From Streptomyces luteogriseus (GTDB lineage: Bacteria; Actinomycetota; Actinomycetes; Streptomycetales; Streptomycetaceae): 64,000 nt of DNA. The DNA lies in assembly GCF_014205055.1 (NCBI RefSeq), contig NZ_JACHMS010000001.1, positions 7,406,501 to 7,470,500 of the forward strand, read 5' to 3'. Within the stretch, counting starts at the first letter, position 1, and each line of letters starts with the position of its first letter. A program made the translations under genes and the position numbers. Shown here piece by piece: positions 28,602-36,753 of this stretch. Under the pieces are notes generated by a model, which saw only the letters and a program-made list of their open reading frames with translations, did no database searches and was not told where the DNA came from.

Positions 28602-29384
28602 GGAATCCCGCCCGGGCTCCCTGGCGGGCTCGACGAGGCGTTTCGCCATTTCCGCGAGAAGGGGCTCCCGCGACGCATGCAGGAAAAAGTGGTCACCGGG
28701 CAGGACCACCGAGTCGAGCTCTCCCTCCACCAACTCGGACCACTGCTGGAGATGGTTCATTCCAACACCCGGGTCGTTTGCCCCGCCGAAAACCGTTACC
28801 GGTGCGCCCGGCGGCTTGCACGGCAGAAAGGAATAGCGTGAGAGCATCGCATAGTCCGCCCTTACGGTAGGCAACAGCATCCGCATGAAGTCGGAGTTTC
28901 GGAGAATCTCCTCCGGTGTTCCGTTCATCAGTCGGAGTTCCTCGATGAGTTCCGCTTCCGGAAGCGTGTGAAGGTCCCGCCGGCCGTCGTGAACGGCGGG
29001 CAGTGCGCGGCATCCCGAGAGGAACATGTGCATCGGTTCGATGTCGTGCTCCTCGCGTAGCACGCGGGCCGCCTCCCAGCAGACGATCGCTCCGAGACTG
29101 TGTCCGAACAGGGCAAACGGCTCCTTGGAGTGCTCCAGCAGCTCCGGGACGACGGCGTCCAGAGTCGCCTGCAGGGTGTCGACCGGATCCTCGAACAGCC
29201 GGTCCTCGCGGCCCGGCGGCTGAATGGCGTGGACGTCGATCTCATCCGGCAGCAGCTCGGCCCAGCCCCGGAATGTGGAAGCACCGCCGCCCGCATAAGG
29301 GAAACAGAACAGCCGTATGCGTCCGGGGGGATTCGTCCGCGATAGGCGGTGGATCCACGGGCGGCTGGGCGGATTGCCGTGCAT
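28584..29384 (-). CDS. Type II thioesterase (editing)
   Basis: The protein has 266 residues. Hallmarks: FCFPYAGGGAS near the N-terminus, IQPPGRE, the nucleophile motif FGHSLGA, and the catalytic His in LPGDHFFLH. External TEs of this family remove aberrant acyl or misprimed groups from carrier proteins. ATG 29384 has GAGGAC upstream and is preferred over the in-frame ATG at 29417, which has no ribosome-binding site. It is convergent with the PCP-TE gene, and the 3' ends overlap by 18 nt. Confidence 0.93.
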   Translation of the reverse strand: MHGNPPSRPWIHRLSRTNPPGRIRLFCFPYAGGGASTFRGWAELLPDEIDVHAIQPPGREDRLFEDPVDTLQATLDAVVPELLEHSKEPFALFGHSLGAIVCWEAARVLREEHDIEPMHMFLSGCRALPAVHDGRRDLHTLPEAELIEELRLMNGTPEEILRNSDFMRMLLPTVRADYAMLSRYSFLPCKPPGAPVTVFGGANDPGVGMNHLQQWSELVEGELDSVVLPGDHFFLHASREPLLAEMAKRLVEPAREPGRDSSHRSL

Positions 29385-29516
29385 GTGTGTCCTCTTTCCG
29401 TTTCCGGTGCGGCTCATCGGCCAGAACAGCGTGCCACAGAGCCGCCTCCGGGGCGAGCGCGAGGAAGGAATTACGGGCGCTTTCGCCTTCTATTGGCCAC
29501 GTCACACCAGGTGCCA

Positions 29517-29545
29517 TTGTGGCCCGTGGGATCCTGCGTTAGTCT
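29517..29545 (+). promoter_or_regulatory. Candidate promoter for the 30058 PKS operon
   Basis: TTGTGG (29517-29522), a 17-nt spacer and TAGTCT (29540-29545) fit an actinomycete housekeeping promoter. It lies upstream of the inverted repeat at 29607 and about 510 nt before the PKS start. It does not contain the GCTAAGA core of the shared element found elsewhere in the locus. Consensus match only. Confidence 0.4.
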
Positions 29546-29606
29546 CGCAGCCGGTCGACATGGGCTGCGAACACCGGGCGATGGGCCGTCGAGCAGCATC
29601 GATTTC

Positions 29607-29631
29607 CTGCTCTCGAGATTCTCGAGGGCAG
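29607..29631. promoter_or_regulatory. Inverted repeat, candidate operator
   Basis: CTGCTCTCGAG (29607-29617) and CTCGAGGGCAG (29621-29631) form 11-bp arms with one mismatch around ATT. It lies in the divergent TEII/PKS region, about 60 nt past the candidate -10. A transcription-factor operator is more likely than a terminator because of the short symmetric arms. Confidence 0.5.
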
Positions 29632-30057
29632 TCGTTGGGGGACTGAGTGCGGTACGGGGCAGCAAACGCCGGTGGAACCAGGACCTCCGGAAATACCGTC
29701 CGGAGGGTGTGCGGTGCGACGGGTCGGGTCCTCCCCCTTCGTGGGGGCGGTGACCGGCCCCTTCCGGTGCCGTCGAGACGCGAACCGGCCTCGTGCCCAT
29801 CGAGCCCCCCCGGCGTCGAGAAGCTCGTCACCTCCGGCAGCGGTGACACCGCCGTCGCGCTCACCACACCGGCCGCCACGGGCCGTTCCGCGAGAGCCGC
29901 GCGACGAGGTTCCCGGTGGATCTGACGGGCCGGCAACGGCCCGCCTGAGGCGCGGGCGACCCCCGCGGCGGGGAGCGCCCGGGCCACCACCGCGACGACA
30001 GCAGGCCGCAGGGCCTCGGGAGCACCGATGGACGCGTGCAGGACGGAGGGAGCAGTG

Positions 30058-33000
30058 GTGAGCGACACGAACGACGAGGGGTTCGACGACCCGTCCGTGC
30101 CGGAAGGCGTCGCCATCATCGGAATGTCCGGCCGCTTCCCGGGCGCCCGGGACCTGACCGAGTTCTGGGCGAACCTGCGCGACGGCGTCGAGTCCGTCGT
30201 GGAGTTCGGCGACGACGAACTGCTGGCGGCCGGGGTCGACCCCGAGCAGTCCCGGCAACCGCACTACGTGAAGGCGGGGCCCTCGTTCGAGGGCATCGGC
30301 CTGTTCGACGCGGAGTTCTTCGGCTACACCGCCAGGGAAGCCAAGATCATGGACCCGCAGCACCGGCTGTTCCTGGAGACCGCCTGGGAGGCGCTGGAGC
30401 ACGCGGGCCTCGACCCGGCCCGGTACCGGGGCACGGTCGGGGTCTTCGGAGGCGCGAGCAGCAGCGCGTACATCGGGAACGTCGTCAGCAACATGGACGG
30501 CGGGGAGAACATCCGCGGGGAGAACGTAGGCCTCGGCAACGAGCTGGCCTTCCTGACCACACGGGTCTCGTACAAACTCGACCTCAGGGGACCGAGCTAC
30601 CCCGTCCAGACGGCCTGCTCCAGCTCGCTGGTCGCCCTGCACACCGCCTGCCAGAACCTCCTGGGCTACGAGTGCGACGTGGCGCTGTCCGGCGGGGTCG
30701 CGTACAAGGTCCCGGAGAAGACCGGCTACCCCTACCAGGAAGGCGGCTTCCTCTCGCCGGACGGCCACGTCCGGCCCTTCGACGCCGCCGCCCGGGGCAC
30801 GGTCTTCGCCAACGGCGTGGGGGTGGTCGCGCTGAAGAGACTGGCGGACGCCCTCGCCGACGGAGACACCGTCCACGCGGTGATCAGGGGCACCGCGGTC
30901 AACAACGACGGTGCCGTCAAGGCGAGTTTCTCCGCGCCGAGCGTCGCGGGGCAGGCCGCGGTGATCGCGGAGGCCCTGGCGACGGCCGGGGTGGAGCCGG
31001 GGGACATCGACTACGTGGAGGCGCACGGCAGCGGCACCGTGATCGGGGACTCGATCGAGATCCAGGCCCTGTCGCGGGCCTTCGCCGGCACGTCGGGCAC
31101 CTGGCGGATCGGCTCGGTGAAGTCCAACGTGGGACACCTGGACGCCGCAGCCGGGATGGCCGGACTGCTGAAGACCGTGCTGGCCCTGCGTCACGAGGAA
31201 CTCCCCGCGTCCCTCAACCACGTGGAGGGCAACAAGGACGTCGACTTCGCGGGCGGGCCGTTCCGGGTGCAGACGCAGCTCGGCGCGTGGCCGCGGACGT
31301 CCGGGCGGCCCCGCCGCGCCGGGGTGAGCGCGTTCGGCTTCGGCGGCACGAACGCGCACGTGGTGCTGGAGGAGGCCCCGCCCGCCCCCGAACCCGCCCC
31401 GAGCCCCCGCGAGTCCGAGCTCCTGGTGCTGTCGGCCCGCTCCGAACACGCGCTGGACCAGGCGTCCAACCGGCTGGCGGCGTTCCTGCGCAGCGAGCGG
31501 CCCGTACTGGCCGACGCCGCGTTCACCCTGGCCACGGGCCGACGCCACTTCCCGTACCGGCGCACCGTCTGCGGGGCGGACGCCGAGGCGGTGGCCGCCG
31601 CGCTGGAGACCGGCGACCCCGCGTACGTGACGACCGGGCAGGCCGCCGCGACCCCGCCGCACGTCGCGTTCCTGTTCAGCGGGCAAGGAGCCCAGCACCC
31701 GGGCATGGGACGGGAACTCTACGACGCGGAGCCGGTCTTCCGGTCGGCCGTGGACACCTGCTCAGAGCTTCTGCGGCCCCACCTGGACAGGGATCTGCGC
31801 GACGTCCTCTTCCCCGAGGACCCCGCCGACGCCACCCTCCTGGAACAGACCCGGTGGGCGCAGCCGGCGCTGTTCGTCGTCGAGTACGCCCTGGTCGCAC
31901 TGTGGCGGGCATGGGGCGTGGAACCCTCGCACCTGCTCGGGCACAGCCTCGGGGAGTGGGTCGCGGCGTGCGTCTCCGGAGTCTTCCGGCTCGAGGACGC
32001 GCTGCGGCTGGTGGCCCTGCGCGGCGAACTGATGCAGCGGTGCGGGGCCGGAGCGATGCTCGGTGTGGTGGCCGAGCGGGACGCGGTGGAGTCCGCGCTG
32101 CCCGAAGGGGCCGCCCTGGCCGCTCACAACGGTCCCCGCGACTGCGTCGTGTCGGGCCCTGTCGACGCGGTCGAGAAGTTCGCCGTGACGGCCGACGAGC
32201 GCGGGTGGTCCACCCGTCCGCTGGAGGTGTCCCACGCGTTCCACTCGGGACTCATGGAACCGGTCGTCGACGAGTTCGTCGCGGCGGTGGCGCGGGTGGA
32301 GCGCGCGGCGCCCGGAATTCCGTTCGTCTCCAACGTGACCGGTGACTGGATCACGCCGGAGCAGGCGCGGGACCCGAAGTACTGGGGACGCCACATACGG
32401 CAGTGCGTGGAGTTCGCCGCCGGTGTGCGCCTGCTGGTGCGGAAGGCCGCACCGGTCCTCCTGGAGGTCGGGCCCGGACAGACCCTCGCGGGCCTGGTGC
32501 GGCGCACGCTCGCCGACGCGGACAAGGGGAGCGTCACGGTCACGGCGTCGCTGCCGCACCGCCGCGACCCGCGCGGTGCCGGCGAGACGATGCGCCGCAC
32601 CCTGGGCCAGCTGTGGCTGAACGGGGCTGCGCCGGACTGGGCCGGCTATTACGGCGAGGACGGGCGGCGCCGCGTTCCCCTGCCCACGTACCCCTTCGAG
32701 CACAAGCACTACTGGCTGGAGCCCGCGGCCCCCCGCGTGTCCCGCGAACCCGGCCGCCACCCGCTGCTCGACGAGGTGCTGCTCCGGTCCGCCGGACAGA
32801 CCGTCTTCCGGTCCGAGCTGTCCCTCGACCGCCACTGGGTGCTCGCCGAACACCGCATGCTCGGTGAGGCCATCGTCCCCGGGACCACCTACCTCGAGAT
32901 GGGCCGCGCCGCCGCCACCGCCCATCTGGGCCGCCCTGTCACCGAGATCAGGGACGTCGACTTCCTGGTGCCACTGCTCGTGCAGGAGCACAGACCCCGC

Positions 33001-35487
33001 ACCGTGCACATCACCGTTCGCGAACTCGACGACGACCTCGTGGAGTTCTCCGTGGCCGGCCACGATCCCGAGCGCGACGTGTGGACCGTCCACGTCCAGG
33101 GCAAGGCCGCCTCGGGCCCTCTCGTCCCGCTGCCGCGTCAGGACCCGGACGCCCTGCTCGCGCGGTGCGGTCTGGAGACCGTGGACCTCGGCAGAGCCCA
33201 GGCGGAGCACAAGGTGATGGAGTTCGGCCGCCGCTGGACGGACAGCCTGCGCACCATGCACGTCGGCGTCCGGGCCGCGCTCGGCATCCTCGACATGCCC
33301 GAGCGGTACCGCTCCGAGTGCGAGGACCACATCCTCCACCCGGCTCTGCTCGACCTGGCGACGGGCTTCAGCGGATTCGCCGTCCACGAGACCCGGGAGG
33401 ACGTACAGGAGTACCGCGGCAGCCGCGCCTTCTTCCTGCCCGTCGGCTACGAGTCCCTCCGCATCCACGCCCCACTGCCGCCCACCGGGACCAGTCTCAT
33501 CACCCCCCACCCGGACGCCGAACGCGGCAGCGAGATCCGTAAGGTCGACGTCACCATCCGCGACGCCGAAGGCAATACCGCGGTCGAGATCCTCGGCTTC
33601 ACCGTGAAGCGCGTCCCCGACCCCCGGCACACGGTCGCCCGCATCCGTCCGCACTCCCGCCACCACACCCTGCGCTGGATCCCCGCGCCGGCCGTCACGG
33701 AGCAGCGCGAGGTGCCCGCCGCCGTACTCCTCGTGACGGAAGGGGGCGGGCTCTCCCGGGACCTCGGCGGAGCACTGCGCTCCCGAGGCGCACGCGTGAT
33801 CACGGCCGAACTCGCCGGGGAGTGGAGTGCCCTCGGCGACGACCACTTCGGCGTACCCCCCACCTCCGAGGGGTGGGAACGGCTGCTCGACGCGCTGGGC
33901 GAGGCGGTGCCCGGCGAAGCGGTGCTGGTCGCCGCTCCCGCCGGCGACGCCCAGCGCGGAGTCGAGGAGCTCGACCGACGGCTGCGCGGCGGGGCGGACA
34001 ACCTCTTCCACCTCCTCCGGGCCCTGGCGGCACGGGACGCCGTCCCCGGCCGGCTCGCCGTGATCGCCCCCCACGTCGCGCGCGTGACCGGCGAGGAGCC
34101 GACCACGGCTCCCGTACACGCGACCCTGTTCGGCATGGCCAAGGTCATCGGTCAGGAGCACGAGGGGACGGAGGTCCTCTGCGTCGACGCCGACGAGGAC
34201 ACCGACACGGACGCGCTGTGCGCCGAACTCCTCGGGCCCTGGTCACCGGCCCTGGTCGCGCTGCGCGGGAGCGGGCGTCATGTCACCGAACTGGCGCCGC
34301 TGCACCTGCGGGACCGCTCGCGCCAGGAGGACGAGCGGCCCGAGGGCGTCCACCTCATCACCGGCGGCCTCGGCGGCCTGGGACTGGCCGTGGCCCGGCA
34401 TTTGAGCCGCACCGTGCCCGGCATCCGGCTGGCGCTCGTCGGCCGCGGCGCCCCGGACCCGCGCGACCATCGCGAGGAGACGGCCGCCGAGGACCCGAGA
34501 CACCGGCGGCAACGGGCCGCCCTGCGGGAGCTGGAGGACCTGGGCGCCCAGGTGCGCTGCTACCGGGCGGACGTGGCCGACGAGGCGGCCATGGCGGACG
34601 TCGTCGGAGCCGTCCGCGCAGACCTGGGCCGGATCGCCTGCGTCATCCACGCGGCGGGCGTCGCGGGTGACGGGTTCCTCTTCCGCAAGGACGTCGGCAC
34701 GTTCCGGGCCACACTCGCCCCCAAGGTGTTCGGCGCGACCGTCCTGGACCTCGTCACCGCGGACGACCCGCCGCAGCTGATGCTCTGCTTCGGGTCGACC
34801 ACCTCCGTGTTCGGCGTGGCCGGCCAGGGCGACTACACCGCGGCCAACACGTACCTCGACCACTTCGCCGACCACCGCACCGCCCTGGGCCGCAGGACGG
34901 TCACCATCGACTGGACCGACTGGCTGGACACCGGCATGGCGTTCGACCACGGCGTCCAACGGGACCAGGGGTTCTTCCGCTCGATCAGCGTGGAGGACGG
35001 GCTCGGCAGCCTCGACGAGATCCTCGCCGCGCCCTGCTCGCCCGTAGTCGTCGGCGAGATCAACTACGCGATGCTCGGCGCCGTGGACTCCGACCGGCTG
35101 GCAGCCCGGCTGCGCGCAGCCCCGCTGGTCCTGGAGGAGTCGGTCCGGCAGCGGGTCGCCTCGGCCGGTGGCGAGGCCCGCCGGCCGGCCGACGCGCCCG
35201 CCGGACAGGCACCGGGTGAGGGCGTCACGCTCTTCGGCCGGGAGGACGGCGGATACAGCGAGACGGAGCATCTGCTCGCCCGGATCTGGTCCAGGGAACT
35301 CGGTCTGGACCGGCTGAACATCCATGAGAGCGCCTTCTCGCTGGGCGGGGACTCCCTCGTCGCCCTGCGGATCGCGCAGAGCATCCAGAAGACCATGGGC
35401 GTCCGGGTGTCGATGGTCGACCTGTTCCGGTACGTCACGGTCGCCGACCTGGCGGCGCACCTCGACAGCAAGAAGTCCCACGGCTGA
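30058..35487 (+). CDS. Type I PKS module: KS-AT-DH-KR-ACP
   Basis: The protein has 1809 residues. KS (about 15-445; Cys187 in QTACSSS, His in EAHGSGT and NVGHLD); AT (about 535-840; Ser630 in GHSLGEW, HAFH near 726, predicting malonyl); DH (about 900-1200; His932 in HRMLGEAIVP, Asp1099 in HPALLDLATG); structural and catalytic KR (about 1235-1680; GGLGGLG, Tyr1593 in GDYTAAN); ACP (Ser1766 in GGDSL). There is no ER, so it should give an alpha,beta-unsaturated two-carbon extension. GTG 30058 has GGAGGG seven nt upstream, better than ATG 30028 or GTG 30055. No TE. It heads the operon that continues with the extender-unit genes. Confidence 0.94.
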   Translation: MSDTNDEGFDDPSVPEGVAIIGMSGRFPGARDLTEFWANLRDGVESVVEFGDDELLAAGVDPEQSRQPHYVKAGPSFEGIGLFDAEFFGYTAREAKIMDPQHRLFLETAWEALEHAGLDPARYRGTVGVFGGASSSAYIGNVVSNMDGGENIRGENVGLGNELAFLTTRVSYKLDLRGPSYPVQTACSSSLVALHTACQNLLGYECDVALSGGVAYKVPEKTGYPYQEGGFLSPDGHVRPFDAAARGTVFANGVGVVALKRLADALADGDTVHAVIRGTAVNNDGAVKASFSAPSVAGQAAVIAEALATAGVEPGDIDYVEAHGSGTVIGDSIEIQALSRAFAGTSGTWRIGSVKSNVGHLDAAAGMAGLLKTVLALRHEELPASLNHVEGNKDVDFAGGPFRVQTQLGAWPRTSGRPRRAGVSAFGFGGTNAHVVLEEAPPAPEPAPSPRESELLVLSARSEHALDQASNRLAAFLRSERPVLADAAFTLATGRRHFPYRRTVCGADAEAVAAALETGDPAYVTTGQAAATPPHVAFLFSGQGAQHPGMGRELYDAEPVFRSAVDTCSELLRPHLDRDLRDVLFPEDPADATLLEQTRWAQPALFVVEYALVALWRAWGVEPSHLLGHSLGEWVAACVSGVFRLEDALRLVALRGELMQRCGAGAMLGVVAERDAVESALPEGAALAAHNGPRDCVVSGPVDAVEKFAVTADERGWSTRPLEVSHAFHSGLMEPVVDEFVAAVARVERAAPGIPFVSNVTGDWITPEQARDPKYWGRHIRQCVEFAAGVRLLVRKAAPVLLEVGPGQTLAGLVRRTLADADKGSVTVTASLPHRRDPRGAGETMRRTLGQLWLNGAAPDWAGYYGEDGRRRVPLPTYPFEHKHYWLEPAAPRVSREPGRHPLLDEVLLRSAGQTVFRSELSLDRHWVLAEHRMLGEAIVPGTTYLEMGRAAATAHLGRPVTEIRDVDFLVPLLVQEHRPRTVHITVRELDDDLVEFSVAGHDPERDVWTVHVQGKAASGPLVPLPRQDPDALLARCGLETVDLGRAQAEHKVMEFGRRWTDSLRTMHVGVRAALGILDMPERYRSECEDHILHPALLDLATGFSGFAVHETREDVQEYRGSRAFFLPVGYESLRIHAPLPPTGTSLITPHPDAERGSEIRKVDVTIRDAEGNTAVEILGFTVKRVPDPRHTVARIRPHSRHHTLRWIPAPAVTEQREVPAAVLLVTEGGGLSRDLGGALRSRGARVITAELAGEWSALGDDHFGVPPTSEGWERLLDALGEAVPGEAVLVAAPAGDAQRGVEELDRRLRGGADNLFHLLRALAARDAVPGRLAVIAPHVARVTGEEPTTAPVHATLFGMAKVIGQEHEGTEVLCVDADEDTDTDALCAELLGPWSPALVALRGSGRHVTELAPLHLRDRSRQEDERPEGVHLITGGLGGLGLAVARHLSRTVPGIRLALVGRGAPDPRDHREETAAEDPRHRRQRAALRELEDLGAQVRCYRADVADEAAMADVVGAVRADLGRIACVIHAAGVAGDGFLFRKDVGTFRATLAPKVFGATVLDLVTADDPPQLMLCFGSTTSVFGVAGQGDYTAANTYLDHFADHRTALGRRTVTIDWTDWLDTGMAFDHGVQRDQGFFRSISVEDGLGSLDEILAAPCSPVVVGEINYAMLGAVDSDRLAARLRAAPLVLEESVRQRVASAGGEARRPADAPAGQAPGEGVTLFGREDGGYSETEHLLARIWSRELGLDRLNIHESAFSLGGDSLVALRIAQSIQKTMGVRVSMVDLFRYVTVADLAAHLDSKKSHG

Positions 35488-35538
35488 AACGGCGATCCCG
35501 TTCGGCCGCCCCTTCCAATCATCTGAGGCGGTAACAGC

Positions 35539-36390
35539 ATGAACATCCGTACGGTGGGTGTCATCGGCGCGGGCACCATCGGCCGTGGAGTGGCACAGTC
35601 CCTGGCCCAGTCCGCGTTCGACGTGCTGCTGATCGACGTGTCCGAGGAGCAGCTCGCCTCCGCCACGACACAGATCGGGAACGACCTGCGGCTGCAGGGC
35701 ATGTTCCGCGCGGAGCGTCTGAAGGACGACCCGGCCACCATCCTCGGCCGCATCACCACCGGCACCGACCTCTCGGCCCTGAGCGCCGCGGACTTCGTCG
35801 TGGAGAACGTCACCGAGAACTGGGACATCAAGCGCGACGTCTACGAGAAGATCGACAAGATCTGCCGTCCGGAGGTCGTGTTCGGCGTCAACACCTCCGC
35901 GGTGCCCATCACCCGGGTCGGCTCGGTCACCGAGCGTCCCGAGCGCGTGCTCGGGCTGCACTTCATGAATCCCGTGCCGCTGATGGACACGGTCGAGGTC
36001 GTCCAGGGCCACTTCACCTCGGAGCAGACCCTGGACACCGCGCTGGGGCTTTTGCGGGACCTCGGCAAGGAGGGCATCGTCGTCCAGGACGCGCCCGGCT
36101 TCGTCACCAACCGCGTACTGATGCTGACGATCAACGAGGCGATCTTCTGCGTCCAGGACCAGGTCGCCACGGCCGATCAGGTCGACCGGATGTTCAAGGG
36201 CTGCTTCGGCCACAAGATGGGCCCGCTGGAGACCGGCGACCTCATCGGCCTCGACACGATCCTGAACTCCCTCACCGTCATGTACGAGAGCTTCCGCGAC
36301 AGCAAGTACCGTCCCGCGCCGCTGCTCCAGCGCATGGTCGACGCCCGGCTGCTGGGCCGCAAGACCGGACGCGGCTTCTACACCTACTGA
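35539..36390 (+). CDS. 3-hydroxyacyl-CoA dehydrogenase-like (FkbK/ZmaG type)
   Basis: The protein has 283 residues with an N-terminal NAD-binding Rossmann motif (GVIGAGTIGRGVAQ), the catalytic-His region GLHFMNPVP, and the C-terminal helical domain ending GRKTGRGFY. It matches the 3-hydroxybutyryl-CoA dehydrogenase family. Family members in methoxymalonyl-, hydroxymalonyl- and aminomalonyl-ACP pathways oxidize the C3 hydroxyl of a glyceryl- or seryl-ACP to an aldehyde. The next gene encodes a free ACP of exactly that class, which supports this role over fatty acid metabolism. Nicotinamide-dependent and cytosolic. Confidence 0.85.
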   Translation: MNIRTVGVIGAGTIGRGVAQSLAQSAFDVLLIDVSEEQLASATTQIGNDLRLQGMFRAERLKDDPATILGRITTGTDLSALSAADFVVENVTENWDIKRDVYEKIDKICRPEVVFGVNTSAVPITRVGSVTERPERVLGLHFMNPVPLMDTVEVVQGHFTSEQTLDTALGLLRDLGKEGIVVQDAPGFVTNRVLMLTINEAIFCVQDQVATADQVDRMFKGCFGHKMGPLETGDLIGLDTILNSLTVMYESFRDSKYRPAPLLQRMVDARLLGRKTGRGFYTY

Positions 36391-36419
36391 CAACCCCACC
36401 CCACACTGGAGGTAGAACG

Positions 36420-36668
36420 ATGCAGAACGACGTGCGCACCCGGGTCCGGGAGTTCCTCGCACCGCAGCTCAACGGCCGGACCCTGGCCGACAGCGACGAC
36501 ATCTTCGCGCTGGGATACGTCAACTCGCTCTTCGCCATGCAACTGGCGCTCTTCGTGGAGCAGGAGTTCTCGCTCCAGCTCACCCCCGACGACATGGAGT
36601 TCGACAACTTCCGGACGGTGGACGGACTCGTCCGTCTCGTGACGTCGAAGACCGCGACGGCCGCGTGA
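36420..36668 (+). CDS. Free acyl carrier protein (FkbJ/ZmaH-like)
   Basis: The protein has 82 residues with the phosphopantetheine Ser36 in GYVNSLFAMQL, a context typical of free ACPs that carry three-carbon extender units (methoxymalonyl, aminomalonyl) rather than the LGxDS of PKS ACPs. GGAGG lies 8 nt before the ATG. It is flanked by the dehydrogenase and, two genes on, by the amino acid:carrier-protein ligase, so the likely cargo is an aminoacyl group. Confidence 0.88.
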   Translation: MQNDVRTRVREFLAPQLNGRTLADSDDIFALGYVNSLFAMQLALFVEQEFSLQLTPDDMEFDNFRTVDGLVRLVTSKTATAA

Positions 36669-36753
36669 CCCCGAGGACGCCGTGCGCGGCCGTCGCCGAC
36701 GGCCACGCACGGCGTCCGTCCGCGGTGGACGGAGAGACAGAAAGGCGTACGAC

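Larger units (their letters stand above)
29385..30057. other. Divergent promoter region between TEII and the 30058 PKS
   Basis: This stretch of about 670 nt has no supported gene. It contains a plausible plus-strand promoter (29517-29545) and a near-perfect inverted repeat (29607-29631). The rest has codon-like GC content in several frames, but I could not match any frame to a protein. Confidence 0.5.

Noticed and set aside
35539..36668. A standard methoxymalonyl-ACP cassette
   Set aside because: No FkbH-like glyceryl loader and no FkbG-like O-methyltransferase are present in the window; only the dehydrogenase, ACP and flavoprotein members are seen.
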